From Oscillospiraceae bacterium (GTDB taxonomy: Bacteria; Bacillota; Clostridia; Oscillospirales; Ruminococcaceae): DNA of 64,000 nt. The position numbers and the translations under genes are program-made. Below, one piece after another: positions 52,967-61,085 of the stretch; the first letter of the stretch is position 1; each line of letters opens with the position of its first letter. The stretch lies in NCBI GenBank assembly GCA_017550285.1, contig JAFZPP010000004.1, forward strand, positions 1-64,000, in the 5' to 3' direction. Under the pieces are notes generated by a model. It made no database searches. It saw only the letters and a list, made by a program, of their open reading frames with translations, and had not been told where the DNA came from.

Positions 52967-54517
52967 GTGAAAACGAATGCAAGGCGCAGGCTGATGCAGT
53001 CCGCGGCGGCAGTGCTGTCGCTGCTGTGTACGGCATCGGTTCTGATGCTTCCGGCATCGGCGGATGAACCCTACGATGTCTATAACTATAATTATCTCGG
53101 CGAAGCGGTGCCCTCGCAGGCAGGCTATCTCGCGGAGCGCTCGGTTTCGGGGCTTGACCTCGGGACAACGGCATTCAATGCGCCGGGCGACCTTTTCAAG
53201 GATGAGAAGGATCAGTTTTATCTCGTCGATTCCGGCAACAACCGGATTCTCAGAATCAACAGCGAATTTGATGAGATTTTGCAGATCTATGATACATTCA
53301 CCATGCCGGACGGCTCGCAGACAAAGCTCAAAAATCCGAAGGGCGTGTTCATTTCGCCGGATACCGGTCTGATGTATATTGCAGACAATGAAAATGCGCG
53401 TGCGCTGGTCTGTGAACAGGACGGCAGCGTCGTGATGGAGATCACAAAGCCGGAATCGGCGGTCTACGATCAGCAGCTGACCTTCCTGCCGCAGAAAATC
53501 CTCTGCGACAATGCGGGCAATATCTACATCGTGCTGAACAATACGACCAAGGGCGCGGCGATGTTCGGTGCCGACGGCAGCTTCATCGGCTACTACGGCG
53601 CGAATGCCGTCGCTGCGACTGCGACCGTCATTGCAAATCATTTCTGGAATGCAATCGCATCCGAGGAGGAAAAGCGCTACCGCTCCAGAAGCACGCCGAC
53701 TGCCTTCGATAATTTCGATATCGACACGGTCAAGGGCTTTATCTATACCTCGACATCCTCCGGCTCGACCGATACCGATATCGTCAAGAAGGTCAATCCG
53801 GAAGGCTATAATCTGTTCAGCTATATGTCGAATTACACATGGGGTGATCTGTTCTCCACATGGTATTCCGGCACGAGCTATAAAACCAAGATCGTCGATA
53901 TTGACATCGGCGACGACGGCTCGATCAACTGCCTCGATGCGACGACCGGCAGAGTGTTCCAGTATGACAAGGAAGCCGATCTGCTCTTTATTATGGGTAC
54001 GACCGGCGATCAGGTCGGCGCGTTCACGCAGGGCAATGTCGCTGCCGTGGAGACAAAGGGCGCGGGCTGTGAGAATATCTATGTGCTCGATGCCGGCAAG
54101 GGGACGGTCACGGTCTTCGGTCAGACCGTTTTCGGCAGCATTGTGCACGATGCAACAAAGCTCTATAACGGCGGCTATTATGAGGAAGCGCTTGAGCCGT
54201 GGCTGGAGGTCCTGAAGCGCGACGGCAACTACCGCAGAGCCTATCTCGGCATCTCCAGCGCGTACTACAACATGGGCAGATACAAGGATTCTATGGAGTA
54301 CGCCAAGAAGGCGGATGCCTCCGGACGCTATAACCGCGCCTTCGAGCGCTACCGTTCGCAGTGGCTGCGGCAGCATCTGACACAGCTTCTGATCGGCATC
54401 GTACTGATCATTGCCGGAATCTATATACTGAAATTTTATCTGCGCAGACAGCAGAAAAAGGCGCTCGATACCGCAAAAGCGCCGGAACATCAAACGGAAG
54501 GGGGAACGGCATCATGA
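52967..54517 (+). CDS. NHL-type beta-propeller / TPR protein with C-terminal membrane anchor
   Basis: 516 aa from GTG 52967, 6 bases after GGATGAGG; ATG 52955 directly abuts the upstream AAAGG. The signal peptide is residues 1-32 (ending PASA). NHL-like blades span about 60-390 (FKDEKDQFYLVDSGNNRILRI, NPKGVFISPDTGLMYIADNENARALV). Two TPR units cover about 405-460 (YNGGYYEEALEPWLEVL, YYNMGRYKDSMEYAKKA). One membrane helix follows at about 471-492, then a basic cytoplasmic tail. The propeller lies outside the membrane, where it may bind glycan or a partner. Such proteins recur beside YIP1 and DUF5696 genes in Clostridia (from memory). Confidence 0.78.
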   Translation: MKTNARRRLMQSAAAVLSLLCTASVLMLPASADEPYDVYNYNYLGEAVPSQAGYLAERSVSGLDLGTTAFNAPGDLFKDEKDQFYLVDSGNNRILRINSEFDEILQIYDTFTMPDGSQTKLKNPKGVFISPDTGLMYIADNENARALVCEQDGSVVMEITKPESAVYDQQLTFLPQKILCDNAGNIYIVLNNTTKGAAMFGADGSFIGYYGANAVAATATVIANHFWNAIASEEEKRYRSRSTPTAFDNFDIDTVKGFIYTSTSSGSTDTDIVKKVNPEGYNLFSYMSNYTWGDLFSTWYSGTSYKTKIVDIDIGDDGSINCLDATTGRVFQYDKEADLLFIMGTTGDQVGAFTQGNVAAVETKGAGCENIYVLDAGKGTVTVFGQTVFGSIVHDATKLYNGGYYEEALEPWLEVLKRDGNYRRAYLGISSAYYNMGRYKDSMEYAKKADASGRYNRAFERYRSQWLRQHLTQLLIGIVLIIAGIYILKFYLRRQQKKALDTAKAPEHQTEGGTAS

Positions 54518-55143
54518 TGGATCTGACACAGCCGCAGTGGGTAAAGCATGTTGTCTTTCATCCCTTTGAGGGCTTTGAGGATCTGCGCTGGAAAAAAGGC
54601 GGCACGCTCAAATATACCGCGGTCATCATTGCGGCGCTGTTCATTGCACTGATTGCGTTTGACCGCTGGTGCGGCTTCCAGTTCCGCCCGCTGCCCGATG
54701 CGATGTTTTCCGTTGTGCCGTATATCATGCGCTCGGTCATCTATTTCCTTGCATGGGTGCTCGGAAACTGGGCTGTCTGCACGCTGCTCGACGGCGAGGG
54801 CACCATGAAGAATATCGCAATCTACAGCTCCTATGCGCTGATTCCCTATATCGTGCAGATGTTTACGCAGGTGGTTCTGTCGCATGTGCTCGTGCGCGCC
54901 GAGGGCGTATTCTTTGATACGGTCTACTATATCGGCATTATCTGGACGGCGCTGCTGCTGTTCAATGCGATCAAGGCGGTGCATCAGTATACCTTCACAA
55001 AGACCGTCGCCGCGATTGTGCTGACGCTCTGCGCCATGCTGATTATTCTGTTTCTGGCGGTGCTGTTCCTTTCGCTGTTCCAGAAGGTTTATGTATTCTT
55101 CTACTCGCTGTATACAGAGATTCTGTATCGCGTGAGAGTCTGA
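54514..55143 (+). CDS. YIP1-like integral membrane protein
   Basis: 209 aa; ATG 54514 overlaps the preceding stop (ATGA). A soluble start (VKHVVFHPFEGFEDLRWKKGG, typical of bacterial Yip1-domain proteins) precedes five membrane helices with TMKNIAIYSSYALIPYI between them. Eukaryotic YIP1 proteins act in membrane traffic; the bacterial role is unknown. Coupled translation with the propeller protein suggests a complex. Confidence 0.7.
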   Translation: MMDLTQPQWVKHVVFHPFEGFEDLRWKKGGTLKYTAVIIAALFIALIAFDRWCGFQFRPLPDAMFSVVPYIMRSVIYFLAWVLGNWAVCTLLDGEGTMKNIAIYSSYALIPYIVQMFTQVVLSHVLVRAEGVFFDTVYYIGIIWTALLLFNAIKAVHQYTFTKTVAAIVLTLCAMLIILFLAVLFLSLFQKVYVFFYSLYTEILYRVRV

Positions 55144-55158
55144 GGGGCGGTGATCGGA

Positions 55159-57531
55159 TTGCAGAAAAAACGTAATATACTGTGCTGCATGCTCGCAGCC
55201 GCAATGATGCTCCCGACCGCCGCAATGCCTGTTTCGGCAGAGCCGGAGGAGACCGAAGCAGCCGCCGGAGCGGAATCCGCTGCGGAGAGTGAATCCGCTG
55301 CGCAGGAAGCGCCGGACTGGACAGAACGCTCTGACAAGGATGTCTTTGCGAAGATGCGCAAGGTTGCCGAAAATGAAAAGCTCGAGTTCTGGGCTTGGGA
55401 TGAATCAAAGCTCGATGAGGACAATGACGAGCAGCCCGAGGATTTGTTCGCACTGGTCAATAAGGCGAACGGTTATGTCTGGTGGACGTCGCCGGTCAAT
55501 GCGGGCGGCGATGCCGTGGCATCTCCGGTGCTGCGTGCGGAGCTGCGCTCCGGCGTTGTGCTGACGGCAGCGCAGATCCTGGAACGCTCGACGGTCAATG
55601 CACGCTCGGGCGATACGCTCAAAACCGGCATCACCTTTTCCGATATCAAAAACGGCGTCAAGGTCACCTATTTCTTCCGCAAGACCGGCATTAAGATTCC
55701 TGTTTCCTATGTGCTCGGCGCGGATTATCTCGAGGTCAGCGTCGATACCTCCGGCATCACCGAAAAGCATGATGCTTCGGATGAAAAGCCGGTGCTCGCG
55801 CAGTCGCTTGCGATCCTCAATGCATTCGGCGCGGCGGATGACAGGGAGGAGGGGTATTTCGTCATCCCCGACGGCAGCGGCGCTGTCATCAACTTCAACA
55901 ATCAGAAGTATGCCGCGAAAACCTACAGTCAGATGATTTATGATACCGACAAGACAGCCGTCCCGAAGACGAAGGGTCCGGTCGTCGAGGGCGTATCGCT
56001 CCCGATGTACGGCATCTGCAAGGGCGAAAATGCGATGCTCGCGGTTGCCTCTGAGGGCGACGGCAGCTGCATGCTCTGCGCGGATGTCAGCGGCATCGGA
56101 CAGTCGAATACTTCCTATAACCGCTGCTATTTCAAATTCGTGCTGCGCTCTGCCGACCAGTATTATCTCGGCAGCGATCAGCTCAATCCGCTCGATGTCT
56201 ACGAGAAAAATCTCACGCACCGCAATTTGCAGGTCAGATATTATCCGCTGGCGGCGTCCGATCAGATCAACGAAGATCACGGAAGTACGCTGGACTATGT
56301 CGATATCGCGGCGCGGTACCGGCAGTATCTGCTGGAGGAAAAGCATGTGCCGAAAACTGCACAGGCAGATCAGGCAAAGCTCTATATCGACCTCTACGGC
56401 GGCTGCATGAAGCAGCGGAATGTACTCGGATTTCCCGTGTTCATGAAAACCTCCATGACCTCATACAAGGAAATGCAGGAGATTTTGCAGCAGCTTTCCG
56501 ATGCCGGTGCGGACAGTCTGACGGTGTCCGTCAACCGCTGGACCGATGCGGGCATCAGCGGCAAGGTCGATTATAAGGCAAAGCCCTCCGGTACGCTCGG
56601 CGGCAGCTCGGACTTCAAAAAGCTGACCGCATACATGGACGGCAGCGGGATCGAATGGTATCCGACCGTGACAAATACCGCTTTTTATTCCGGCAACGGC
56701 TACTGGGCGCTGAATGATACGGCGGTGCGCGTTTCCGGCTCGTTTGCGCGAATCGTCGATTATGAGCGCGCTTACGGCGTACCCTACGGCGAAAAGAAAA
56801 CGATGTCGCTGCTCTCGCCGCATGTGTTCCCGACGCTCTATGACAAGCTGGCAAAGAACTATGCAGGCGCAGGCTTTCAGCGCGTCAGCCTCGGCGGACT
56901 TTCCTCCGTGCTCTACGGCGACTACGGCAAGAAATCCGGCACCTCGCGCGATCAGATGATGCAGACCGTTGAGGAAAGCCTGCAAACGCTGCATGCATCC
57001 GTCGGGGCGGTGCTCTCTGAGGACCCGAATGCCTATGTGCTGCCCTATACCGATACGATCACCGATCTGCCGCTCTATTCCTCGGGCTTCAATATCTTTG
57101 ACGGTGACATTCCGCTCTACCAGCTCGTAATGCACGGCGTCATGCCGTATTCGACGAAGGCGGTCAACGGCTCTGCCGATGCGGAGCGGCTTGTCATGCT
57201 CGCGCTGGCTTCCGGCAGCAATCTGCGCTTTGATATGCTCGCCGCAGAGACCAGTGAACTCAAGGATACCGATTTCGATGTCTATTATTATGCGGATTCC
57301 GATTACTGGATTGACAATGCGGCAGAGTATTATCTCTTTACAAAGGACATTCTGAAAAAAATCAGCGATTCGCCGATCATCAGCTATCAGCGCGACGGCG
57401 ACCGCATCACGACGAAATATGCAAACGGGACAGAGACCGTCGTCGATTTGCAGGAATGCTCCGTGACGGCGGACGGTCAGACCAGATATCTCAAAGACTA
57501 TGCAGAGGAAGGAGCTGTGGTGTTTGAATGA
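55159..57531 (+). CDS. DUF5696-type secreted protein, possible hydrolase
   Basis: 790 aa from TTG 55159, about 10 bases after GAGGGG; GTG 55150 is too close to that site. The signal peptide is about residues 1-27, followed by an acidic Ala/Glu-rich stretch (about 28-50). A beta-rich region (about 60-390) includes YFVIPDGSGAVINFNN. An alpha/beta region follows (about 410-700: GADSLTVSVNRWTDAG, KKLTAYMDGSGIEWYPTV, GFQRVSLGGLSSVLYGDYG, AYVLPYTDTITDLPLYSSGF), then a beta-rich C-terminus. This order resembles retaining glycoside hydrolases with a beta-sandwich plus TIM barrel (GH101/GH36-like), but no family signature is certain. It overlaps the next gene by 4 bases. Confidence 0.7.
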   Translation: MQKKRNILCCMLAAAMMLPTAAMPVSAEPEETEAAAGAESAAESESAAQEAPDWTERSDKDVFAKMRKVAENEKLEFWAWDESKLDEDNDEQPEDLFALVNKANGYVWWTSPVNAGGDAVASPVLRAELRSGVVLTAAQILERSTVNARSGDTLKTGITFSDIKNGVKVTYFFRKTGIKIPVSYVLGADYLEVSVDTSGITEKHDASDEKPVLAQSLAILNAFGAADDREEGYFVIPDGSGAVINFNNQKYAAKTYSQMIYDTDKTAVPKTKGPVVEGVSLPMYGICKGENAMLAVASEGDGSCMLCADVSGIGQSNTSYNRCYFKFVLRSADQYYLGSDQLNPLDVYEKNLTHRNLQVRYYPLAASDQINEDHGSTLDYVDIAARYRQYLLEEKHVPKTAQADQAKLYIDLYGGCMKQRNVLGFPVFMKTSMTSYKEMQEILQQLSDAGADSLTVSVNRWTDAGISGKVDYKAKPSGTLGGSSDFKKLTAYMDGSGIEWYPTVTNTAFYSGNGYWALNDTAVRVSGSFARIVDYERAYGVPYGEKKTMSLLSPHVFPTLYDKLAKNYAGAGFQRVSLGGLSSVLYGDYGKKSGTSRDQMMQTVEESLQTLHASVGAVLSEDPNAYVLPYTDTITDLPLYSSGFNIFDGDIPLYQLVMHGVMPYSTKAVNGSADAERLVMLALASGSNLRFDMLAAETSELKDTDFDVYYYADSDYWIDNAAEYYLFTKDILKKISDSPIISYQRDGDRITTKYANGTETVVDLQECSVTADGQTRYLKDYAEEGAVVFE

Positions 57532-58448
57532 AAATTCCATATGAACGCAGAAAAGCGCTCTACGGCTACGGCTTCATCTCTGTCTGGCTGGTCGGTACGG
57601 TTCTGTGGTTCCTGATTCCGCTGCTGGAATCGCTCTGCTACTGCTTTATGGACAATACGCAGCTGAAACCGGATGTCGGCGGCATGCACAAGGTCTGGCT
57701 CTGGAATGCCGGTCAGAACTGGCTCACCAATTTCAAATTTGCGTTTGCTGCCGATCCGCAGTATAAGGAAGCGCTGGTTTCCGTTCTGAAGGATACCGCA
57801 ATCACCACGCCGATGATTCTGATTTTCTCGCTGTTTATCGCGGTCATTCTGAATCAGGAGTTCAAGGGCAGGGGATTTGCAAGAGCGATTTTCTTCCTGC
57901 CGGTCATTATCGCAACGGGTCCCGTTTACAACATTATCAGCGGCAACATTGCGAGTACCGGTGCAGACAGCGGCGCACAGTTCTCGACGCTCTTTGAGAC
58001 CGATATCGTTGATAAGCTGCTGGAATTCCTCGGCGTCATGAATATCAGCGCGCAGCTCAGCGACGTCATCAATTCCGTTGTCACCAATATCTTCGGACTC
58101 GTCTGGAGCAGCGGCATTCAGATTCTCATTTTCCTGGCGGCGCTCCAGAATATCCCTGTCTCTGCAAAGGAAGCGGCTTCGATGGAAGGCGCGACGGCGT
58201 GGGAATATTTCTGGAAGATCACGCTGCCCTATGTCAGCCCGATGATTCTTGCAAATTTCATCTACACGGTCATTGATTCGTTCACGAAGACCGATAATGC
58301 TGTCATGGCGCGCGTTCTCTCCAAGCAGCTCGACTGGGATTATGCCTATGCGGCATCTATGGCGTGGAGCTATTTCGCAATCGTGATGGTCGTTGTCGGT
58401 ATCGTGACCGCGATCATCAACAAGTTTATCTTCTACGAAGTAGAATAA
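57528..58448 (+). CDS. sugar ABC permease, MalF-like, pair 2
   Basis: 306 aa; ATG 57528 overlaps the DUF5696 stop (ATGA). It has six membrane helices and the EAA loop SAKEAASMEGATAWEYFWKITLPYVSP. It is clearly diverged from pair 1 in the loops (a long insert GNIASTGADSGAQFS after helix 3), so this is not a recent duplication. Confidence 0.88.
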   Translation: MKIPYERRKALYGYGFISVWLVGTVLWFLIPLLESLCYCFMDNTQLKPDVGGMHKVWLWNAGQNWLTNFKFAFAADPQYKEALVSVLKDTAITTPMILIFSLFIAVILNQEFKGRGFARAIFFLPVIIATGPVYNIISGNIASTGADSGAQFSTLFETDIVDKLLEFLGVMNISAQLSDVINSVVTNIFGLVWSSGIQILIFLAALQNIPVSAKEAASMEGATAWEYFWKITLPYVSPMILANFIYTVIDSFTKTDNAVMARVLSKQLDWDYAYAASMAWSYFAIVMVVVGIVTAIINKFIFYEVE

Positions 58449-58460
58449 GGGGGTGCGGAT

Positions 58461-59591
58461 ATGGATTTGGAAAAACAGATAACCCCCGAAACGGAAGAAG
58501 CTGTCCCTGCGCGTCCGGAGAGCGGACGTCCTGCGGTGCCGCAGCTGCCGGAAGGCTATATTCCGCCGAGCGCCGTGCCCGATGCGCATGAAGCACATGA
58601 GGTCGGCGACGGCATGAGCAAAAAGGAAGCCATGAAAATCCGGATGCAGCATATGAATAAACAGGAGATTGCCTATCTCCGGCGCAGACGCATCTTTGAG
58701 AAGTGCTGGCCGGTGTTCCGGTTCCTGATTCTGTTCGGACTCGGCTTTGTCATCCTGACGCCGCTGATGTTCATGATCTCCTACGGCTTCCGCGAGAATA
58801 CCGACATGAATGACCCGACGATCATCTGGATTCCGCGGCATCTGACGCTGCGCATCATGAAGCAGACGATCAATGCTATGGGTCTGACGGCGGCGAAGAA
58901 CAATCCGCTTGTGAATACGCTGGTGCTCAATATCGGCTGCTCGCTCTGTCAGGTTGTTACATGCGCGATCACCGGCTACGGCTTTGCACGGTTCAAATTC
59001 AAGGGCAGAGACCTGCTCTTCGGTATTGTCATTCTGATGATTCTCGTCCCGACGCAGATTATTTCGATTCCGCTTTACAGCACGTTCCGGAATTTCCTGT
59101 TCGGGCATGTGAACCTGATTGACAATAAGCTCGTGATGTATCTGCCGGCGCTGACCGCGAACGGTATCCGTGCCGGTCTGATGATCTTCATTTTCCGGCA
59201 GTTCTTCCGCGGACTGCCGAAGGAGCTCGAGGATGCGGCATATCTGGACGGCTGCGGTCCGTTCATGACCTTCCTGCGTGTCATGGTGCCGAATGCGGGC
59301 TCATCGTTCCTGACTGTGTTCCTGTTTTCGATTGTCTGGTACTGGAATGATTATTATGTCGCAAGCGCGTTCTTTACAAATACGCGGACGATCTCGCTGG
59401 TGCTGAAAAATCTCGACGGCGTGCTGAACATTGCAATCTTCAATAATGCAAATGCAAATGTCAGCGCAAGAGAGAAGATTGTCTGGCTGGAAGCCGGCTG
59501 TCTGATTTCGATTACGCCGATGCTGATTCTGTATGCACTGCTGCAAAAGCATTTCACAGAGGGCATCGAGCGTTCCGGTATTGTCGGCTAA
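58461..59591 (+). CDS. sugar ABC permease, MalG-like, pair 2, with N-terminal extension
   Basis: 376 aa; start behind AAGGGGGTGCGG. The first 85 residues are a hydrophilic Pro/Glu-rich cytoplasmic extension (TPETEEAVPARPESGRPAVP) with a charged helix, not found in pair 1. Six membrane helices and the EAA loop ELEDAAYLDGCGPFMTFLRVMVPNAGSS follow. It is the last gene of the operon; a perfect-stem terminator lies 47 bases on. Confidence 0.88.
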   Translation: MDLEKQITPETEEAVPARPESGRPAVPQLPEGYIPPSAVPDAHEAHEVGDGMSKKEAMKIRMQHMNKQEIAYLRRRRIFEKCWPVFRFLILFGLGFVILTPLMFMISYGFRENTDMNDPTIIWIPRHLTLRIMKQTINAMGLTAAKNNPLVNTLVLNIGCSLCQVVTCAITGYGFARFKFKGRDLLFGIVILMILVPTQIISIPLYSTFRNFLFGHVNLIDNKLVMYLPALTANGIRAGLMIFIFRQFFRGLPKELEDAAYLDGCGPFMTFLRVMVPNAGSSFLTVFLFSIVWYWNDYYVASAFFTNTRTISLVLKNLDGVLNIAIFNNANANVSAREKIVWLEAGCLISITPMLILYALLQKHFTEGIERSGIVG

Positions 59592-59637
59592 GAAAGGCGG
59601 AGCCGGGTTCAGAAAAATACCTATATAGAAAAATTAT

Positions 59638-59683
59638 GCCATAGTATTTCGGATATGTTGTCGGAAATACTATGGCGTTTCTA
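59638..59683 (+). terminator. terminator of the transport operon
   Basis: GCCATAGTATTTC (59638-59650) pairs perfectly with GAAATACTATGGC (59664-59676); GTTTCTATT follows. Confidence 0.8.
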
Positions 59684-59799
59684 TTGGCAGTGCGGCGGCG
59701 TCCTGAGAGATTTACAGTTTTGCTGTTTCCGCAGTCATTATGTCATTCTCTCTTTATCGTTAGTCCTATCAGAATTTTTACTGGGCGCGGGGCGCGAAT

Positions 59800-59876
59800 G
59801 CGAGGGGAAGAACCACAAGGAGAGGGAAGTCTTCGCAAGCTCAGGTCTCCCCTCTCCTTAAGGTTCTCCCCCTCGC
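59800..59876. repeat. 77-base imperfect palindrome
   Basis: GCGAGGGGAAGAACC and CAAGGAGAGGG on the left face CCCTCTCCTTAAGG and TTCTCCCCCTCGC on the right, around a centre of about 20 bases. There is no U-tract. It looks like a miniature mobile or repeat element. Confidence 0.65.
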
Positions 59877-59975
59877 GCTCCCTCATTCCTTATCCTCTCC
59901 TCTCTGAGAGCACGGTTTTTGAGTTGTGCGGAGCTTAGGGGGGCAAGGTTTCAGGAAAGCTGCACATCACATTAC

Positions 59976-60013
59976 CGGAGAGCTTTAGATCAATGGATGC
60001 GGGCACTGCCCGC
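59976..60013. repeat. dispersed repeat unit with GGGCACTGCCC core
   Basis: CGGAGAGCTTTAGATC (59976-59991) is followed by ATGGA and the palindrome GCGGGCACTGCCCGC (59999-60013). The same two parts recur at 63069-63106; the core alone recurs at 62990-63004 and, on the opposite strand, at 14405-14419. Confidence 0.75.
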
Positions 60014-60021
60014 CCGCCTGC

Positions 60022-60050
60022 TTGCTTTTTTTGCGGGAGTGTGGTATAAT
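60022..60050 (+). promoter_or_regulatory. promoter of the coiled-coil membrane protein gene
   Basis: TTGCTT (60022-60027), 17 bases, TATAAT (60045-60050). The leader is about 20 bases. Confidence 0.7.
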
Positions 60051-60076
60051 ATTCTCGATGAAAGGATGGTGCTTCC

Positions 60077-61033
60077 ATGCAGGACGAACCAAAAAACGAA
60101 TCAAAGAACAAATCGCAGAACCAGTCGAATGAACCGGCTGACATGCAGCATGCAGAGAAGGTTTCGGCATTTCATAATGCAATGGAGCTTCAGGCAAAGG
60201 TACGGCGCGAGGAAGAACTCAGAGAACGCAGACGTCAGGCAAATGAGGCGGAGGCTGCCTATCAGGCGCGCGAGGAATATGCAAAGGAGCTTGCCGAGGA
60301 GAAGGTTGAGCTGATACGCCTGAAACAGGGCGTCATTGAGGACAGCGACAGGATTTTTCAGGAGGAGGAATCCGAAAAGAAGTATACGGTCTTGCAGAAG
60401 ATCGGCAACTGGTTTTATCACTCCAAGTGGTGGCTCGGCATCGCAGCCTTCTGCACGATTGTCGTTGCATTCCTGATCTATGATTATGTCACGCGCGAGA
60501 ACCCCGATCTGCGCATCCTGCTGCTGACGGATCATATCGAACTGGATGCAGAAAGCAATCTGCTCTGTGACTGGCTGGAAAATATGTGCGAGGATTATAC
60601 CGGCGACGGCGAGGTGCTCGTGCAGACGGTCTATATCCCCGTATCAAAGGTGAACATGGAAGCCGGCACAAATTATACTGCGGCTTATAATACGCAGCTG
60701 CTGGTACAGTTCCAGGCGAATACCTGCATGCTGGTACTGGTCGATCCGGAGGCGGAGGAGTATTTGCAGCCGGAGGATATGTTTGTCGAGCTGGATGAAC
60801 TGTATCCTGACTGCCCCTATGTCAGCGGCCGCAGAATGCTGCTGGATGATACTGATTTCGAGGAGCAGGCAGGACTGACGGTGCAGCTGCATCCCGGCAG
60901 CTATCTGGCACTGCGGATTCCGGCGGAGAATATGAACTCGCTGGAGGAAAATCAGCTGGCATACGATCAGGCGAAGACGCTGCTTGATTCGATTGTCGCA
61001 TCTTTGCATACGACCGGCAGTGCGGAAGAATAA
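60077..61033 (+). CDS. uncharacterised single-pass membrane protein with cytoplasmic coiled coil
   Basis: 318 aa; start behind AAAGGATGG. Residues 1-25 are Asn/Lys/Ser-rich, about 30-100 form a highly charged coiled coil (KVRREEELRERRRQANEAEA), about 118-137 a single membrane helix (WWLGIAAFCTIVVAFLIYDYV), and the C-terminal 180 residues an acidic outer domain with an alpha/beta look (LRILLLTDHIELDAE, NTCMLVLVDPEAEEYL). I recognise no family. Strongly negative outside and mixed-charge inside, it could be a scaffold or sensor. It is monocistronic. Confidence 0.6.
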   Translation: MQDEPKNESKNKSQNQSNEPADMQHAEKVSAFHNAMELQAKVRREEELRERRRQANEAEAAYQAREEYAKELAEEKVELIRLKQGVIEDSDRIFQEEESEKKYTVLQKIGNWFYHSKWWLGIAAFCTIVVAFLIYDYVTRENPDLRILLLTDHIELDAESNLLCDWLENMCEDYTGDGEVLVQTVYIPVSKVNMEAGTNYTAAYNTQLLVQFQANTCMLVLVDPEAEEYLQPEDMFVELDELYPDCPYVSGRRMLLDDTDFEEQAGLTVQLHPGSYLALRIPAENMNSLEENQLAYDQAKTLLDSIVASLHTTGSAEE

Positions 61034-61050
61034 TCTGCCGGAAAACAGAA

Positions 61051-61082
61051 TGCCCGGGCAAGCTCTGCTCGGGCATTTGTAC
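61051..61082. terminator. terminator between converging genes
   Basis: TGCCCGGGCA and TGCTCGGGCA form a stem with a short AGCTC loop, followed by TTTGTACTGTTTATTT on the plus strand. The minus strand (whiA end) has no U-tract. Confidence 0.65.
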
Positions 61083-61085
61083 TGT

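Larger units (their letters stand above)
59592..60076. other. intergenic region with terminator, palindrome and dispersed repeat
   Basis: 485 bases: the operon terminator (59638), a 77-base imperfect palindrome (59800-59876), a dispersed repeat unit (59976-60013) and a promoter (60022-60050). No gene recognised. Confidence 0.6.
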
